Shown here: positions 1 to 7,244 of the stretch, piece by piece | Layout: every line of letters begins with the position of its first letter | Numbering within the stretch: position 1 is the first letter of the stretch | DNA from: JALYOK01 sp031419835 | GTDB lineage: Bacteria > Pseudomonadota > Gammaproteobacteria > Burkholderiales > JALYOK01 | Direction: 5' to 3' | DNA length: 14,393 nt | Assembly (NCBI GenBank): GCA_031419835.1 | Contig: JANOLP010000187.1 | Span: 1-14,393, forward strand | The notes under the pieces: model-generated | What the model was told of the DNA's origin: nothing | Database searches by the model: none | Seen by the model: only the letters and a program-made list of their open reading frames with translations | Translations under genes and position numbers: made by a program

Positions 1-53
1 GTGTGACGAGTTCCTGAGTGCTGGGTTGGCCGAGCGAGAGCGCCGGAAATTCT

Positions 54-155
54 CTCCTCCCCCTTCAAGGGGGGAGGTTGGGAGGGGGGATGGGTCAAGT
101 TTCTATTTGGCCTGATACCCATCCCCACCCTAGCCCTCCCCTTGAAGGGGAGGGA
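54..155. repeat. REP/BIME-like composite inverted repeat
   Basis: Two GC-rich palindromes face each other. The left arm (about 54-95) and the right arm (about 117-155) are imperfect reverse complements around a spacer at 96-116. Each arm contains its own small palindrome of the form CCTCCCC-TTCAA-GGGGAGG, followed by a G-rich or C-rich tail ending in ATGGGT or ACCCAT. Such paired palindromes resemble the extragenic REP/BIME elements common in proteobacteria. The transporter frame stays open through it, but the translation is low-complexity and lacks transporter similarity, so the repeat is read as non-coding. A related single palindrome lies just after ssb. Confidence 0.7.
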
Positions 156-260
156 ATTTTTCGAATCTTCCGTGAAAGCGCGTGTACGGCTACAGGCCAG
201 GCCCAGTCAAATGTAAACCTGTTAATATACGCGAATACGTGTGTTTCGCTCAAACCTTCG

Positions 261-1490
261 ATGTCCTCCCCAAGTAAAATGTCACCTCAGGAGCTGCGCG
301 CCAGCATTAGTTTGGCCGGCGTATTCGGTTTGCGCATGCTCGGTTTGTTCATTATTTTGCCGGTGTTTTCGCTTTACGCGATCGGCCTAGTTGGCGGACA
401 AAGTCATTTGCTGGTCGGCATCGCGCTGGGTGCTTACGGCATTACGCAAGCGATTTTGCAAATTCCATTTGGCTGGTTATCGGATAAATACGGGCGTAAA
501 CCGGTTATTTATTTTGGTCTGATACTGTTTGCCATCGGCAGTTTTGTTGCGGCGTCGGCAGATAATATTTATCTCGTCATTGTCGGACGCTTGATTCAAG
601 GCGCAGGGGCGATCTCGGCCGTGGTGCAGGCGCTCGCGGCCGACCTTACGCGCAGCGAACATCGCACCAAGGCCATGGCCATCATCGGCGCGACCATCGG
701 CGTGTCGTTCGCGCTATCTATTGTTCTCGGGCCGGTGTTGAATCAATGGATCGGCGTGCCGGGCATTTTCGTGATCACCGGCGTGTTGGCCTTGCTCGCA
801 ATTATCGTCGTCGCGAAAGCAGTCCCGAACGAACGCATTGCCGATGACGCCAATCCGCGCCGAGTCGATAAGCAACTACTCGGCCCCGTGATGCGTGACG
901 GACAGTTGCTGCGTTTGAATTTCGGCGTATTCGTCCTGCATGCGGGCATGACCGCCTTGTTCATCGTTACACCACTGATGCTTAAGCAGAGTGGGCTCGT
1001 GGCGGAACAACATTGGAAAGTTTATTTGCCGGTAGTATTGCTCTCTTTCGTATTGATGTTGCCGGCGGTGATGCGCGGCGATCGGCATGGCGCCGATAAA
1101 CGCATTTTCGTCATCTCAATAGGTGTGCTGGCCGCAGGATTTTTAGTCTTAGCCGGGGCAGGGCAAAAGTTTTGGCTGCTGTGCCTTGGGCTGCTCATTT
1201 TCTTTACGGCCTTCAATATTCTCGAAGCGAGCTTGCCCGCTTGGATTTCGAAACTCGCAACTGCCCAGAACCGCGGAACAGCGTTAAGCGTCCACAGCAT
1301 TTTCCAATTTCTTGGGCCCGCGTTCGGTGGTTACGCCAGCGGTTGGCTGCTGGATCACGCCGGGTCGGCCGCGGTGTATGTTTTTTGTGCCGCGCTTGCG
1401 ATACTATGGTGGCTGGTGGCGTTACCGTTGCAGTCTCTGCCGCATGACAAAAAAGACGGCGAGACAATTGAGGTTATGGAGAGGAGTTAA
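261..1490 (+). CDS. MFS transporter, YajR-like without the C-terminal YAM domain
   Basis: Predicted inner-membrane secondary transporter of the major facilitator superfamily; 409 residues, about 12 hydrophobic helices. The N-terminus (SPQELRAS, then GLRMLGLFIILPVF) closely resembles E. coli YajR. The loop 2-3 signature GWLSDKYGRKP lies near residues 71-81, followed by the helix-4 GRLIQGAGAIS motif. E. coli YajR continues into a ferredoxin-like YAM domain; this protein ends soon after helix 12 with a short charged tail, so that domain is absent. The substrate cannot be deduced. The frame is open upstream to position 18, but that part runs through a repeat. ATG 261 was chosen; ATG 279 (MSPQEL) is an equally good family-consistent start. 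Neither has a clear Shine-Dalgarno site. ssb starts 2 bp after the stop, so the two are probably co-transcribed. Confidence 0.87.
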   Translation: MSSPSKMSPQELRASISLAGVFGLRMLGLFIILPVFSLYAIGLVGGQSHLLVGIALGAYGITQAILQIPFGWLSDKYGRKPVIYFGLILFAIGSFVAASADNIYLVIVGRLIQGAGAISAVVQALAADLTRSEHRTKAMAIIGATIGVSFALSIVLGPVLNQWIGVPGIFVITGVLALLAIIVVAKAVPNERIADDANPRRVDKQLLGPVMRDGQLLRLNFGVFVLHAGMTALFIVTPLMLKQSGLVAEQHWKVYLPVVLLSFVLMLPAVMRGDRHGADKRIFVISIGVLAAGFLVLAGAGQKFWLLCLGLLIFFTAFNILEASLPAWISKLATAQNRGTALSVHSIFQFLGPAFGGYASGWLLDHAGSAAVYVFCAALAILWWLVALPLQSLPHDKKDGETIEVMERS

Positions 1491-1492
1491 TT

Positions 1493-1966
1493 ATGGCATC
1501 ACTGAATAAAGTTATGTTGATCGGCAATCTCGGCGCCGATCCGGAAATGCGTTATTTGCCGAGCGGCGATGCGGTGGCGAATATTCGCATCGCCACGACC
1601 GAATCGTGGAAAGATAAAGCCAGCGGCGAGAAAAAAGAGGAAACGGAATGGCATCGCGTTTCGTTTTTCGGCAAGCTTGCGGAAATCGCTGGGGAATATT
1701 TGAAAAAAGGCAGCCCAGTTTACGTTGAAGGTCGTATTAAAACGCGCAAATGGCAGGACAAAGACGGCCAGGATCGCTATTCGACGGAGGTAGTCGCCGA
1801 TCGCATGCAAATGCTCGGCTCGCGCGGCGGCATGGGCGCGCCAGCCGGTGGTGACGATTTGTCACAAGGCAATTCTGAAGAGCGCGGCAGTAGCGCGCGG
1901 CCAGCCAAAGCGCCCGCAAAAGCGGGCGCAAAATTCGACGATTTCGAGGACGATATTCCGTTTTAA
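1493..1966 (+). CDS. ssb: Single-stranded DNA-binding protein SSB
   Basis: Binds and protects single-stranded DNA in replication, recombination and repair. The 157 residues comprise an N-terminal OB fold (about 1-108, beginning SLNKVMLIGNLGADPE), with stacking aromatics such as W39, W53, F58 and F59. A flexible linker rich in Gly, Ala, Pro and Lys follows (about 110-147). The acidic tip ends DDIPF at 153-157, the docking peptide for SSB partner proteins. Length and ends are normal for the proteobacterial family. A strong ribosome-binding site (GGAGAGGAG, 1478-1486) lies within the end of the transporter gene, so the transporter stop and the ssb start are nearly joined. Confidence 0.98.
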   Translation: MASLNKVMLIGNLGADPEMRYLPSGDAVANIRIATTESWKDKASGEKKEETEWHRVSFFGKLAEIAGEYLKKGSPVYVEGRIKTRKWQDKDGQDRYSTEVVADRMQMLGSRGGMGAPAGGDDLSQGNSEERGSSARPAKAPAKAGAKFDDFEDDIPF

Positions 1967-1974
1967 GTGGGAAA

Positions 1975-1998
1975 CTCCTTCCCCTCGAAGGGGAGGGT
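1975..1998. repeat. REP-like palindrome between ssb and the response regulator
   Basis: An imperfect palindrome around a TCGA centre, with arms CCTTCCCC and GGGGAGGG, begins 9 bp after the ssb stop. It is nearly identical to the palindromic core of the composite repeat at 54-155. A stem here could terminate or stabilise the ssb transcript, but no T-run follows it, so it is listed as a repeat. Confidence 0.6.
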
Positions 1999-2029
1999 CG
2001 ACTCAACTGTAGTGGATACAAGAGGCACC

Positions 2030-2686
2030 ATGAAAATTCTGTTGGCAGATGATCACACGTTATTCCGCGAGGCGATGTTGCATCCGCTCGGGCAATTGGA
2101 CGCCAACGCCGAAATTTTCCAGGCAGGCACTGCTACGCAAGCGTTGGCGATTGCCGAAGCAAAATCCGATCTCGATTTAGTTCTGCTCGATCTGAATATG
2201 CCCGGCATGGATGGTCTGAAGGCAGTGGCTACGTTTCGCGATCGTTTTCCCGAGCTGCCGCTGGTGGTATTGTCCGCAAGCGAAGAGCATCACGATATCC
2301 AAACGGTATTGGATGCGGGCGCCATGGGCTTCATACCGAAATCGTCGAGTACGCAAGTCATGCTTGGCGCGTTACGTTTGGTGTTGTCCGGTGGGCCCTA
2401 CATCCCGCCAATGTTGTTGCAACGCGCCCAATACGCGATTGACCCGCCGAGCAGCACGACAGCGCGTCCGGCAGCGACCGTTGGTGGCGCCGAAGATTTG
2501 ACGCCGCGCCAGTTCGAGGTGTTGGAGGCGCTTGCCGAAGGATTGTCGAATAAGTTGATCGGCCGCAAGCTCAACTTAAGCGAAGGAACGGTCAAGGTTC
2601 ATTTGGCTGCGATTTTTCGCGCACTTGACGCAAAAAATCGCACCGATGCCGTTATCCGCGCGCAAGATCGGCTAGTCAAAAAATAA
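2030..2686 (+). CDS. NarL/FixJ-family response regulator (REC + LuxR-type HTH)
   Basis: Cytoplasmic two-component transcription regulator, 218 residues. The receiver domain (about 1-118) has the acidic pair D7/D8, phospho-acceptor D54 in VLLDLNMPGMDG, switch residue S82 and conserved K104. A Ser/Pro/Ala linker (about 135-155) leads to a LuxR-type helix-turn-helix (about 157-212: LTPRQFEVLEALAEG, then SEGTVKVHLAAIF). The frame is open back to GTG 1967, but that extension crosses a REP-like palindrome. ATG 2030 starts exactly at the conserved receiver (MKILLADDH) and has AGAGG 4 nt upstream. It converges on the hybrid kinase at 2821-4695, whose HDLRQP class commonly pairs with LuxR-type regulators, so that kinase is the likely partner. 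No separate promoter was evident; read-through from ssb is possible. Confidence 0.93.
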   Translation: MKILLADDHTLFREAMLHPLGQLDANAEIFQAGTATQALAIAEAKSDLDLVLLDLNMPGMDGLKAVATFRDRFPELPLVVLSASEEHHDIQTVLDAGAMGFIPKSSSTQVMLGALRLVLSGGPYIPPMLLQRAQYAIDPPSSTTARPAATVGGAEDLTPRQFEVLEALAEGLSNKLIGRKLNLSEGTVKVHLAAIFRALDAKNRTDAVIRAQDRLVKK

Positions 2687-2734
2687 TATTGTTGTTGTAC
2701 TGAAGGCTATGGCGCGAGGCTACCCGTACTGGGG

Positions 2735-2803
2735 CGGTCATTGCTGCTGCATGACCGAGAGTCAGTAGTCGTGGGCATTCCGTCTGCAAGCACCTGTTGG
2801 TGC
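2735..2803. terminator. Two stem-loops between convergent genes (possible bidirectional terminator)
   Basis: The 134-bp gap between the regulator and the convergent kinase holds a perfect 7-bp stem (CGGTCAT 2735-2741 / ATGACCG 2751-2757, loop 9) and a 5-bp stem with a 4-nt loop (GCACC 2790-2794 / GGTGC 2799-2803). Neither has a proper T-run, so factor-independent termination is doubtful. Confidence 0.3.
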
Positions 2804-2820
2804 AGTCATCAACAAAGATT

Positions 2821-4695
2821 CTATTTCTGTGCGATGGCGTTACTGAGCGTTTGGCTTAATTGCGCGATCACGACCGGTTTGTGCAGTAAGGTCAGCTTGC
2901 TTTCGCGAACTTCACGCAATTGGTCAACGCCGGTGTCTCCGGTGACCAGCACCGCAGGCAGCGTCGGTCTGGTTGCCGCACGAATCTGAGCGATCGCATC
3001 GATACCGGTTGCACCACCGCGCAGCCGATAATCGACGACAATTAAGTCCGGTTGGCGTTGCGACTGCAGGATTTCTTCGATTACGTCTTCGACCGTCGAT
3101 GCGCTAATGACATGACATCCCCAATCCGTTAACAGCAACTGCATCGCCTCTCGCACGGTCTGATCGTCGTCCAAAACCACGACGTAGCGACCCCGCAAAT
3201 GCTTAATCTGCTGTTTGGTATTTTCTTTCGCGTCCACCGCGGTTGGCGCCGTAATACCGCGCGGCACAGCGACGCTGAAAATCGAGCCGCGGCCGACCTC
3301 CGAACGTAGGCGAACGTTGCAATCAAGAATTTTTTCGATACCCTTAACGATCGCAAGGCCAAGGCCAAATCCTTTCGCGCGATCCCGCTCGGGGTTGTCG
3401 ACCTGATAGAACTCTTGAAATATTTTTTCCTGTTCATCATGGGAAATGCCACTGCCGTTATCGCGCACTTCAAGGCGTATGCGACCATCGCGCTGCTGTC
3501 GGCACACGACCAGAACTGTGCCGCCTTCGCCGCTATAGCGCACCGCGTTGGCGACGAAGTTTCGTGCGACGCGTTCAAGCAAGATCGGGTCGCTAAATAA
3601 ATTCTCGCCGGACGCGCGCACGCGCAATGTGATGTTTTTTTCGTGCGCCGGCGGCGTGTAATCGGTGCGCAGCTTATCGAGCAATTGGTTCGCGCGAAAA
3701 TGAATTGGCATGGCGTCGACTACACCCGCTTCGAAGCGAGAAATATCGAGCAATGAATTGAAGAGCGACTGCAGCGCTTCTACCGACGCATTGATGTTGT
3801 CGACAATGTTTCGTACTTCGGGGTAATAAATGCGCTGGCGCAACGCTTCTGAAAACAATGCGATCGCCTGCAGTGGCTGGCGCAGATCGTGGCTTGCCGT
3901 GGCGAGAAATTTCGATTTGGCGCGGTTGGCAATTTCGGCTTCTACTTTTGCGCGTTCCGCTTCATGCGTGGCATGCTCGGCTTTTGTGGTCGCCAACTCG
4001 GCGGCATGGGTTTGTGCTCTGAGTTGCTCGATCAGGTCGGAATTTTCGTAGCGCATCTTGAGCGTATCGACGACAAAGCGATTCTGTCGGCGACCGAATC
4101 CCAAGTACGACACTAGGAAAATGGAGCAAATGGCGGCAATGAGCCAATGAATCGGCTCGCCCATTATGGCGTGGCGAACGATACTGGGTAGCACAAGCAC
4201 AGTCGCGAACGCATAAAACGCCGGCAAATAATAGCCGATCACGGTTACGCCACCCGCGCAGATTGCGAACAGGCAGCCGAGCAGGAACATTTGTAGCGGC
4301 AGCGAATTCGGCACGAACATCAAAAGGCCGACGCTACCCCAAATTGCACCGGCGCCGCAGGAACCCATTACAAAGCGCAATTTCCAGCGGTCGATGTCGT
4401 CGATAGACGGTTTTTGTCGATTAAATGTGAATGACCAGTAGGTGCGAATTGCCGTAGCGGTATAGAGCACCGCAAGCCAAGCTAACAGTAGCGAATGCGG
4501 AATCTCTTGCCACATGACGGCAACCAACAAAATTCCACCAAGAAATGCGGGAATTGCTCCCGGTAAATACTCGCGATAGGCGTAAACGATCTGCTCGTAC
4601 AATAATTCACGTTCACGGCCGATGGCGTTCTTTTTCGCGTGCGAGCCGGAAAAATTATGCGCAAGGATGTCTGTGCTAAGCGAAAAAGCACGCAA
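2821..4695 (-). CDS. Hybrid sensor histidine kinase (6 TM, HisKA, HATPase, receiver)
   Basis: Membrane sensor kinase with a fused receiver; 624 residues from the start chosen. Roughly six hydrophobic helices (about 45-200) form the input region with no recognisable ligand domain. An Ala/Glu-rich coiled-coil-like stretch (about 205-260) follows. The dimerisation domain has H269 in SHDLRQP. The ATPase domain has the N box around N383, DNGSG from D412 and GFGLGLAIV at about 442-450. The receiver (about 502-620) has D555 in VVDYR, T585 and K606. No ATG precedes the first helix. TTG 4695, 10 nt after the stop of the upstream cytidylate-kinase-like gene, is preferred; TTG 4782 would add 29 non-membrane residues and overlap that gene by 77 bp. 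The core is strongly paralogous to the kinase at 5637-7226. The signal is unknown. Confidence 0.9.
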   Translation of the reverse strand: MRAFSLSTDILAHNFSGSHAKKNAIGRERELLYEQIVYAYREYLPGAIPAFLGGILLVAVMWQEIPHSLLLAWLAVLYTATAIRTYWSFTFNRQKPSIDDIDRWKLRFVMGSCGAGAIWGSVGLLMFVPNSLPLQMFLLGCLFAICAGGVTVIGYYLPAFYAFATVLVLPSIVRHAIMGEPIHWLIAAICSIFLVSYLGFGRRQNRFVVDTLKMRYENSDLIEQLRAQTHAAELATTKAEHATHEAERAKVEAEIANRAKSKFLATASHDLRQPLQAIALFSEALRQRIYYPEVRNIVDNINASVEALQSLFNSLLDISRFEAGVVDAMPIHFRANQLLDKLRTDYTPPAHEKNITLRVRASGENLFSDPILLERVARNFVANAVRYSGEGGTVLVVCRQQRDGRIRLEVRDNGSGISHDEQEKIFQEFYQVDNPERDRAKGFGLGLAIVKGIEKILDCNVRLRSEVGRGSIFSVAVPRGITAPTAVDAKENTKQQIKHLRGRYVVVLDDDQTVREAMQLLLTDWGCHVISASTVEDVIEEILQSQRQPDLIVVDYRLRGGATGIDAIAQIRAATRPTLPAVLVTGDTGVDQLREVRESKLTLLHKPVVIAQLSQTLSNAIAQK

Positions 4696-4705
4696 TTCTA
4701 TGGGC

Positions 4706-5380
4706 CTAGGTTGGGGAGCTGGTTTGGCACGGTTCTGTACCGCAATGTATACCGAATCCCGTTGTTGCGTTACGCGTAGCAAGGGCGCGCAGTTTCGCTT
4801 TTGAATCCGCCGTCGGCAAAAAATCCGGGTCTTGGGCTAGATCGAGAATTTGTTCGGCCCAATCCTGTGGGCTGAGCCATCCGGTATCAGCGATCAGATC
4901 GAAGTCGTCGGGTTGATTGGGATTTTCAACACCAAAGGCGGTTTCGAGAATCCAACTCGATTGCGCGTCGCTCAATTCAATTTTTTGCAGCGCCGCGGAT
5001 TCGCTACAGCTATTCGCCGCAGCCAAATTTCGTGCGCGTTGGACCAAAGGCGTATGCACCTGGATGCGCGGAATATGACGGATTCCAGCGAGCAGATAGG
5101 GCGCAAAGGGACTGTGAATCAGCATGCTGTTTTTCTGTGCAAGAAACAAAATTTCCGAAGAGATTATCTTCCCAATTTTGTGCACTTTCCAGTTGTTTTC
5201 TTGTTTGGTTTGCGCATTCACGAGCTTAGGTTGGATTTCGGCTAACGAAAAGCCATGGAGCGCGAGCCTTTCCAATACGTTTTGATGGTCTAACGTCGCT
5301 AGTCCGAGGCGACGAGCGACTTGACCTGCGATGCTGAACCCTTCGCTACCGAGTCCGGACGATATGGCGATAACGGGCAT
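4706..5380 (-). CDS. Cytidylate kinase-like protein, probably non-catalytic
   Basis: A 224-residue protein of the cytidylate-kinase-like P-loop fold, recognised by the opening MPVIAISSGLGSEGFSIA and the ending DDFDLIADTGWLSPQDWAEQIL, which corresponds to the family's YDL.I.T..L segment. From remembered family members, typical sequences begin SR-x-YGSGGRE and carry a GR in the middle and an ERA lid motif. Here these read SSGLGSEGF, HSPFAP (about 89-94) and DAQSS (about 138-142), so the expected arginines are missing. A regulatory or ligand-sensing role is therefore more likely than phosphotransfer; this is inference. ATG 5380 matches the family start; TTG 5389 would add only three residues. 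It is the first gene of a probable two-gene operon with the hybrid kinase, whose start lies 10 nt beyond this stop. No strong ribosome-binding site is visible. Confidence 0.72.
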   Translation of the reverse strand: MPVIAISSGLGSEGFSIAGQVARRLGLATLDHQNVLERLALHGFSLAEIQPKLVNAQTKQENNWKVHKIGKIISSEILFLAQKNSMLIHSPFAPYLLAGIRHIPRIQVHTPLVQRARNLAAANSCSESAALQKIELSDAQSSWILETAFGVENPNQPDDFDLIADTGWLSPQDWAEQILDLAQDPDFLPTADSKAKLRALATRNATTGFGIHCGTEPCQTSSPT

Positions 5381-5416
5381 GATTTTCAAATAGATATTGT
5401 GAATCAGTGTTATGCC

Positions 5417-5441
5417 ATAGGATCTTCGCGCCTCCTATATC
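5417..5441. repeat. Inverted repeat overlapping an inverted GATATAGG copy
   Basis: ATAGGA (5417-5422) and TCCTAT (5433-5438) form a 6-bp inverted repeat with a 10-nt spacer. The right arm overlaps CCTATATC (5434-5441), the reverse complement of the GATATAGG core in the two direct repeats downstream. It lies about 40-55 bp upstream of the cytidylate-kinase-like start, where it could act as an operator for the minus-strand operon. Confidence 0.4.
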
Positions 5442-5470
5442 ACTTATGGGTAAGCGATCGCGAAACTATT

Positions 5471-5524
5471 ACTTTCGATATAGGCCAAAAGTAGTAGTAC
5501 CTTCGATATAGGCTAGAAGTTGTA
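5471..5524. promoter_or_regulatory. Tandem 26-bp direct repeats, candidate activator sites
   Basis: Two imperfect 26-bp copies (5471-5496 and 5499-5524) share TTCGATATAGGC followed by AAGT and GTA, and their starts are 28 bp apart. Their centres are about 64 and 92 bp upstream of the start site expected from the promoter at 5540-5568, a spacing typical of activator sites upstream of -35. They sit between two divergent kinase operons and could be bound by the LuxR-type regulator at 2030-2686; the protein that binds them is inferred, not shown. Confidence 0.5.
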
Positions 5525-5539
5525 ATCCCTCAAAATGCC

Positions 5540-5568
5540 TTGACTCGTTAATTGCACTACTCAATAGT
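5540..5568 (+). promoter_or_regulatory. Candidate sigma70 promoter for the second hybrid kinase
   Basis: TTGACT (5540-5545) and AATAGT (5563-5568) are separated by 17 bp. The -35 box matches 5 of 6 consensus bases and the -10 box 4 of 6. Transcription would start near 5575, giving a leader of about 60 nt containing a run of eight T (5611-5618) before the GTG start. Confidence 0.5.
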
Positions 5569-5636
5569 ACGTTTCATGCAAATCTTGCGATTGGTAGTCA
5601 ATTGAAACAGTTTTTTTTACTGCGAAACGTTCTGCG

Positions 5637-7226
5637 GTGAAGTTCGGCGGCATTCGCACCCGTATTTTGGTGATTGCTCTGTTGCCGGCGCTGATTATCG
5701 CGCTGGTGCTGGGCCTATGGTATCTGATCGCCGATTGGCGATTTATTCATCTGGGTGACCTAAGTTCGCGCGGAGGTGTCCCAGGATGGGGCTGGGCGAT
5801 CGGCTTGAGTAGCCTGTGCTTGCTGCTCGGCGCGCTCGCGGCGCGCAAAATTGGCGGCCAGATTGCGCGTCCGGTGACCCAATTGGCACGAGCGGTGGAG
5901 CGCATCGGCAAGGGTGATTTCGATGTTGATCTGCCGTCGGGTTCCAGTGGCGAATTGGCGGTGCTCGAATCCGGAATTAAAGATATGGCCGCCAAGCTCA
6001 AGCATGGTCAGGAGCTTTTCGAGCAGCGCATCGAAGTGGCAACACGGTTACTAACCGCGCAAAAAGAGGAGGCGGAACGCGCCAATCTAGCGAAATCTCG
6101 ATTTCTTGCCGCCGCAACCCACGATTTACGCCAACCGATGCACGCTTTGACGCTATTCGTCGCCGCGTTGAAGGAACGGATTCACTATCCCGAGGTGAGC
6201 CGGATCGTCTACAACATCGAATCGTCTGTTACCGCGATGCAGGGGATGTTCAACGCGTTACTGGATATTTCTCGGCTCGATGCGGGGGTACTGCAGGCGC
6301 ATCCACGCGATTTTCATTTGCAGGCCTTGTTCGATCGATTGCTATTGGATTTTTCGCCCCACGCCATGGAAAAACAAATTCGCCTGAGCATCGTTCCCAC
6401 CCGAGCCATTGTGCGGACCGATCCGGTGCTGTTAGAACGCATTCTGATGAACCTTATTTCGAACGGTATTCGCTATACGGTAGAAGGCGGGGTGGTAGTC
6501 GGGTGCCGTCGTGCCAAAGGTGGATTGCGCATCGAAGTATGGGATAGCGGCAAAGGCATTCCGGCCCATCGACAGAAAGAAATTTTTCAGGAATTCGTGC
6601 AGCTCAATAACCCTGAGCGAGATCGCAATAAGGGGTTGGGATTGGGGTTGGCGATTGTCGAACGAATGGCTCGGCTGCTCGGCACCGAGACAGAGATCAA
6701 GTCGATCGAGGACAAAGGCTCGGTATTCTCCATTAAGGTTTCACGTGGCAATGCGAAGCGGGTGATCGAGAAGTCGGCGTCGCCGATGCCGATCCGTCGC
6801 GACGAAATCAAAGGCGCGCTGGTCGTTTTCATCGATGACGAATCGACCATTTTGGAAGGGATGGAAGTATTGCTGCGCGATTGGGATTGCGAACCCGTAA
6901 TCGCCGCAAGCGGCCTCGGCGCGTTAGCCGCGCTAGTCGCGGCCGGGCGACCGCCTGACATTATTGTCAGCGACTATCGTTTACGCGATCAAGAAAATGG
7001 TATCGATGTCATCGCGCAAATTCGCCGGCACTATGACTTGGATATTCCCGGCGTGTTGGTCAGCGGCGACACCGGGCCGGAATTGTTGCGCGAAGCAAAG
7101 GATAAAGGTTTGCGAATTTTGCACAAGCCGGTGCGTCCGGCGAAATTACGCGCGCTAATTGAACATTTAGTGAGCACCCCGCCCGGCGAAAACAACGCGC
7201 CAACTTATCGCGAAAACCTGCGGTAG
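5637..7226 (+). CDS. Hybrid sensor histidine kinase with HAMP domain and minimal periplasmic loop
   Basis: A 529-residue membrane hybrid kinase. Helix 1 (about 8-31) and helix 2 (about 51-69) are separated by only about 20 residues. HAMP (about 70-122: RPVTQLARAVERIGKGDFD) and a short coiled coil follow. The dimerisation domain has H162 in THDLRQP. The ATPase domain has N276, D303 in DSGKG and GLGLGLAIV at about 333-341. The receiver (about 393-512) has D400/D401, D446 in SDYRL, S476 and K497. The opening GGIRTRILVIALLPAL resembles BarA-type sensors, but the long periplasmic segment usual there is missing. The only plausible start is GTG 5637, without a clear Shine-Dalgarno site. The core is paralogous to the kinase at 2821-4695. 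It may phosphorylate the regulator at 2030 or feed its own receiver. It converges on the oxidoreductase with an 18-bp gap. Confidence 0.92.
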   Translation: MKFGGIRTRILVIALLPALIIALVLGLWYLIADWRFIHLGDLSSRGGVPGWGWAIGLSSLCLLLGALAARKIGGQIARPVTQLARAVERIGKGDFDVDLPSGSSGELAVLESGIKDMAAKLKHGQELFEQRIEVATRLLTAQKEEAERANLAKSRFLAAATHDLRQPMHALTLFVAALKERIHYPEVSRIVYNIESSVTAMQGMFNALLDISRLDAGVLQAHPRDFHLQALFDRLLLDFSPHAMEKQIRLSIVPTRAIVRTDPVLLERILMNLISNGIRYTVEGGVVVGCRRAKGGLRIEVWDSGKGIPAHRQKEIFQEFVQLNNPERDRNKGLGLGLAIVERMARLLGTETEIKSIEDKGSVFSIKVSRGNAKRVIEKSASPMPIRRDEIKGALVVFIDDESTILEGMEVLLRDWDCEPVIAASGLGALAALVAAGRPPDIIVSDYRLRDQENGIDVIAQIRRHYDLDIPGVLVSGDTGPELLREAKDKGLRILHKPVRPAKLRALIEHLVSTPPGENNAPTYRENLR

Positions 7227-7244
7227 ACCAAAAGCCGCGCCCGA

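Noticed and set aside
18..260. N-terminal extension of the MFS transporter frame
   Set aside because: The extension translates the GC-rich inverted repeat into low-complexity sequence with no transporter similarity; the family N-terminus begins at 261 or 279.
1412..1419. GCTGGTGG octamer identical to E. coli Chi
   Set aside because: A single copy inside a coding region; Chi sequences differ between lineages, so it carries no meaning here.
1967..2029. GTG start extending the response regulator by 21 residues
   Set aside because: It crosses a REP-like palindrome; the conserved receiver begins exactly at ATG 2030, which has its own ribosome-binding site.
5611..5618. Run of eight T before the second hybrid kinase as a phase-variation tract
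   Set aside because: It is short and lies in the leader, outside any frame; a role in ribosome binding or mere AT-richness is as likely.
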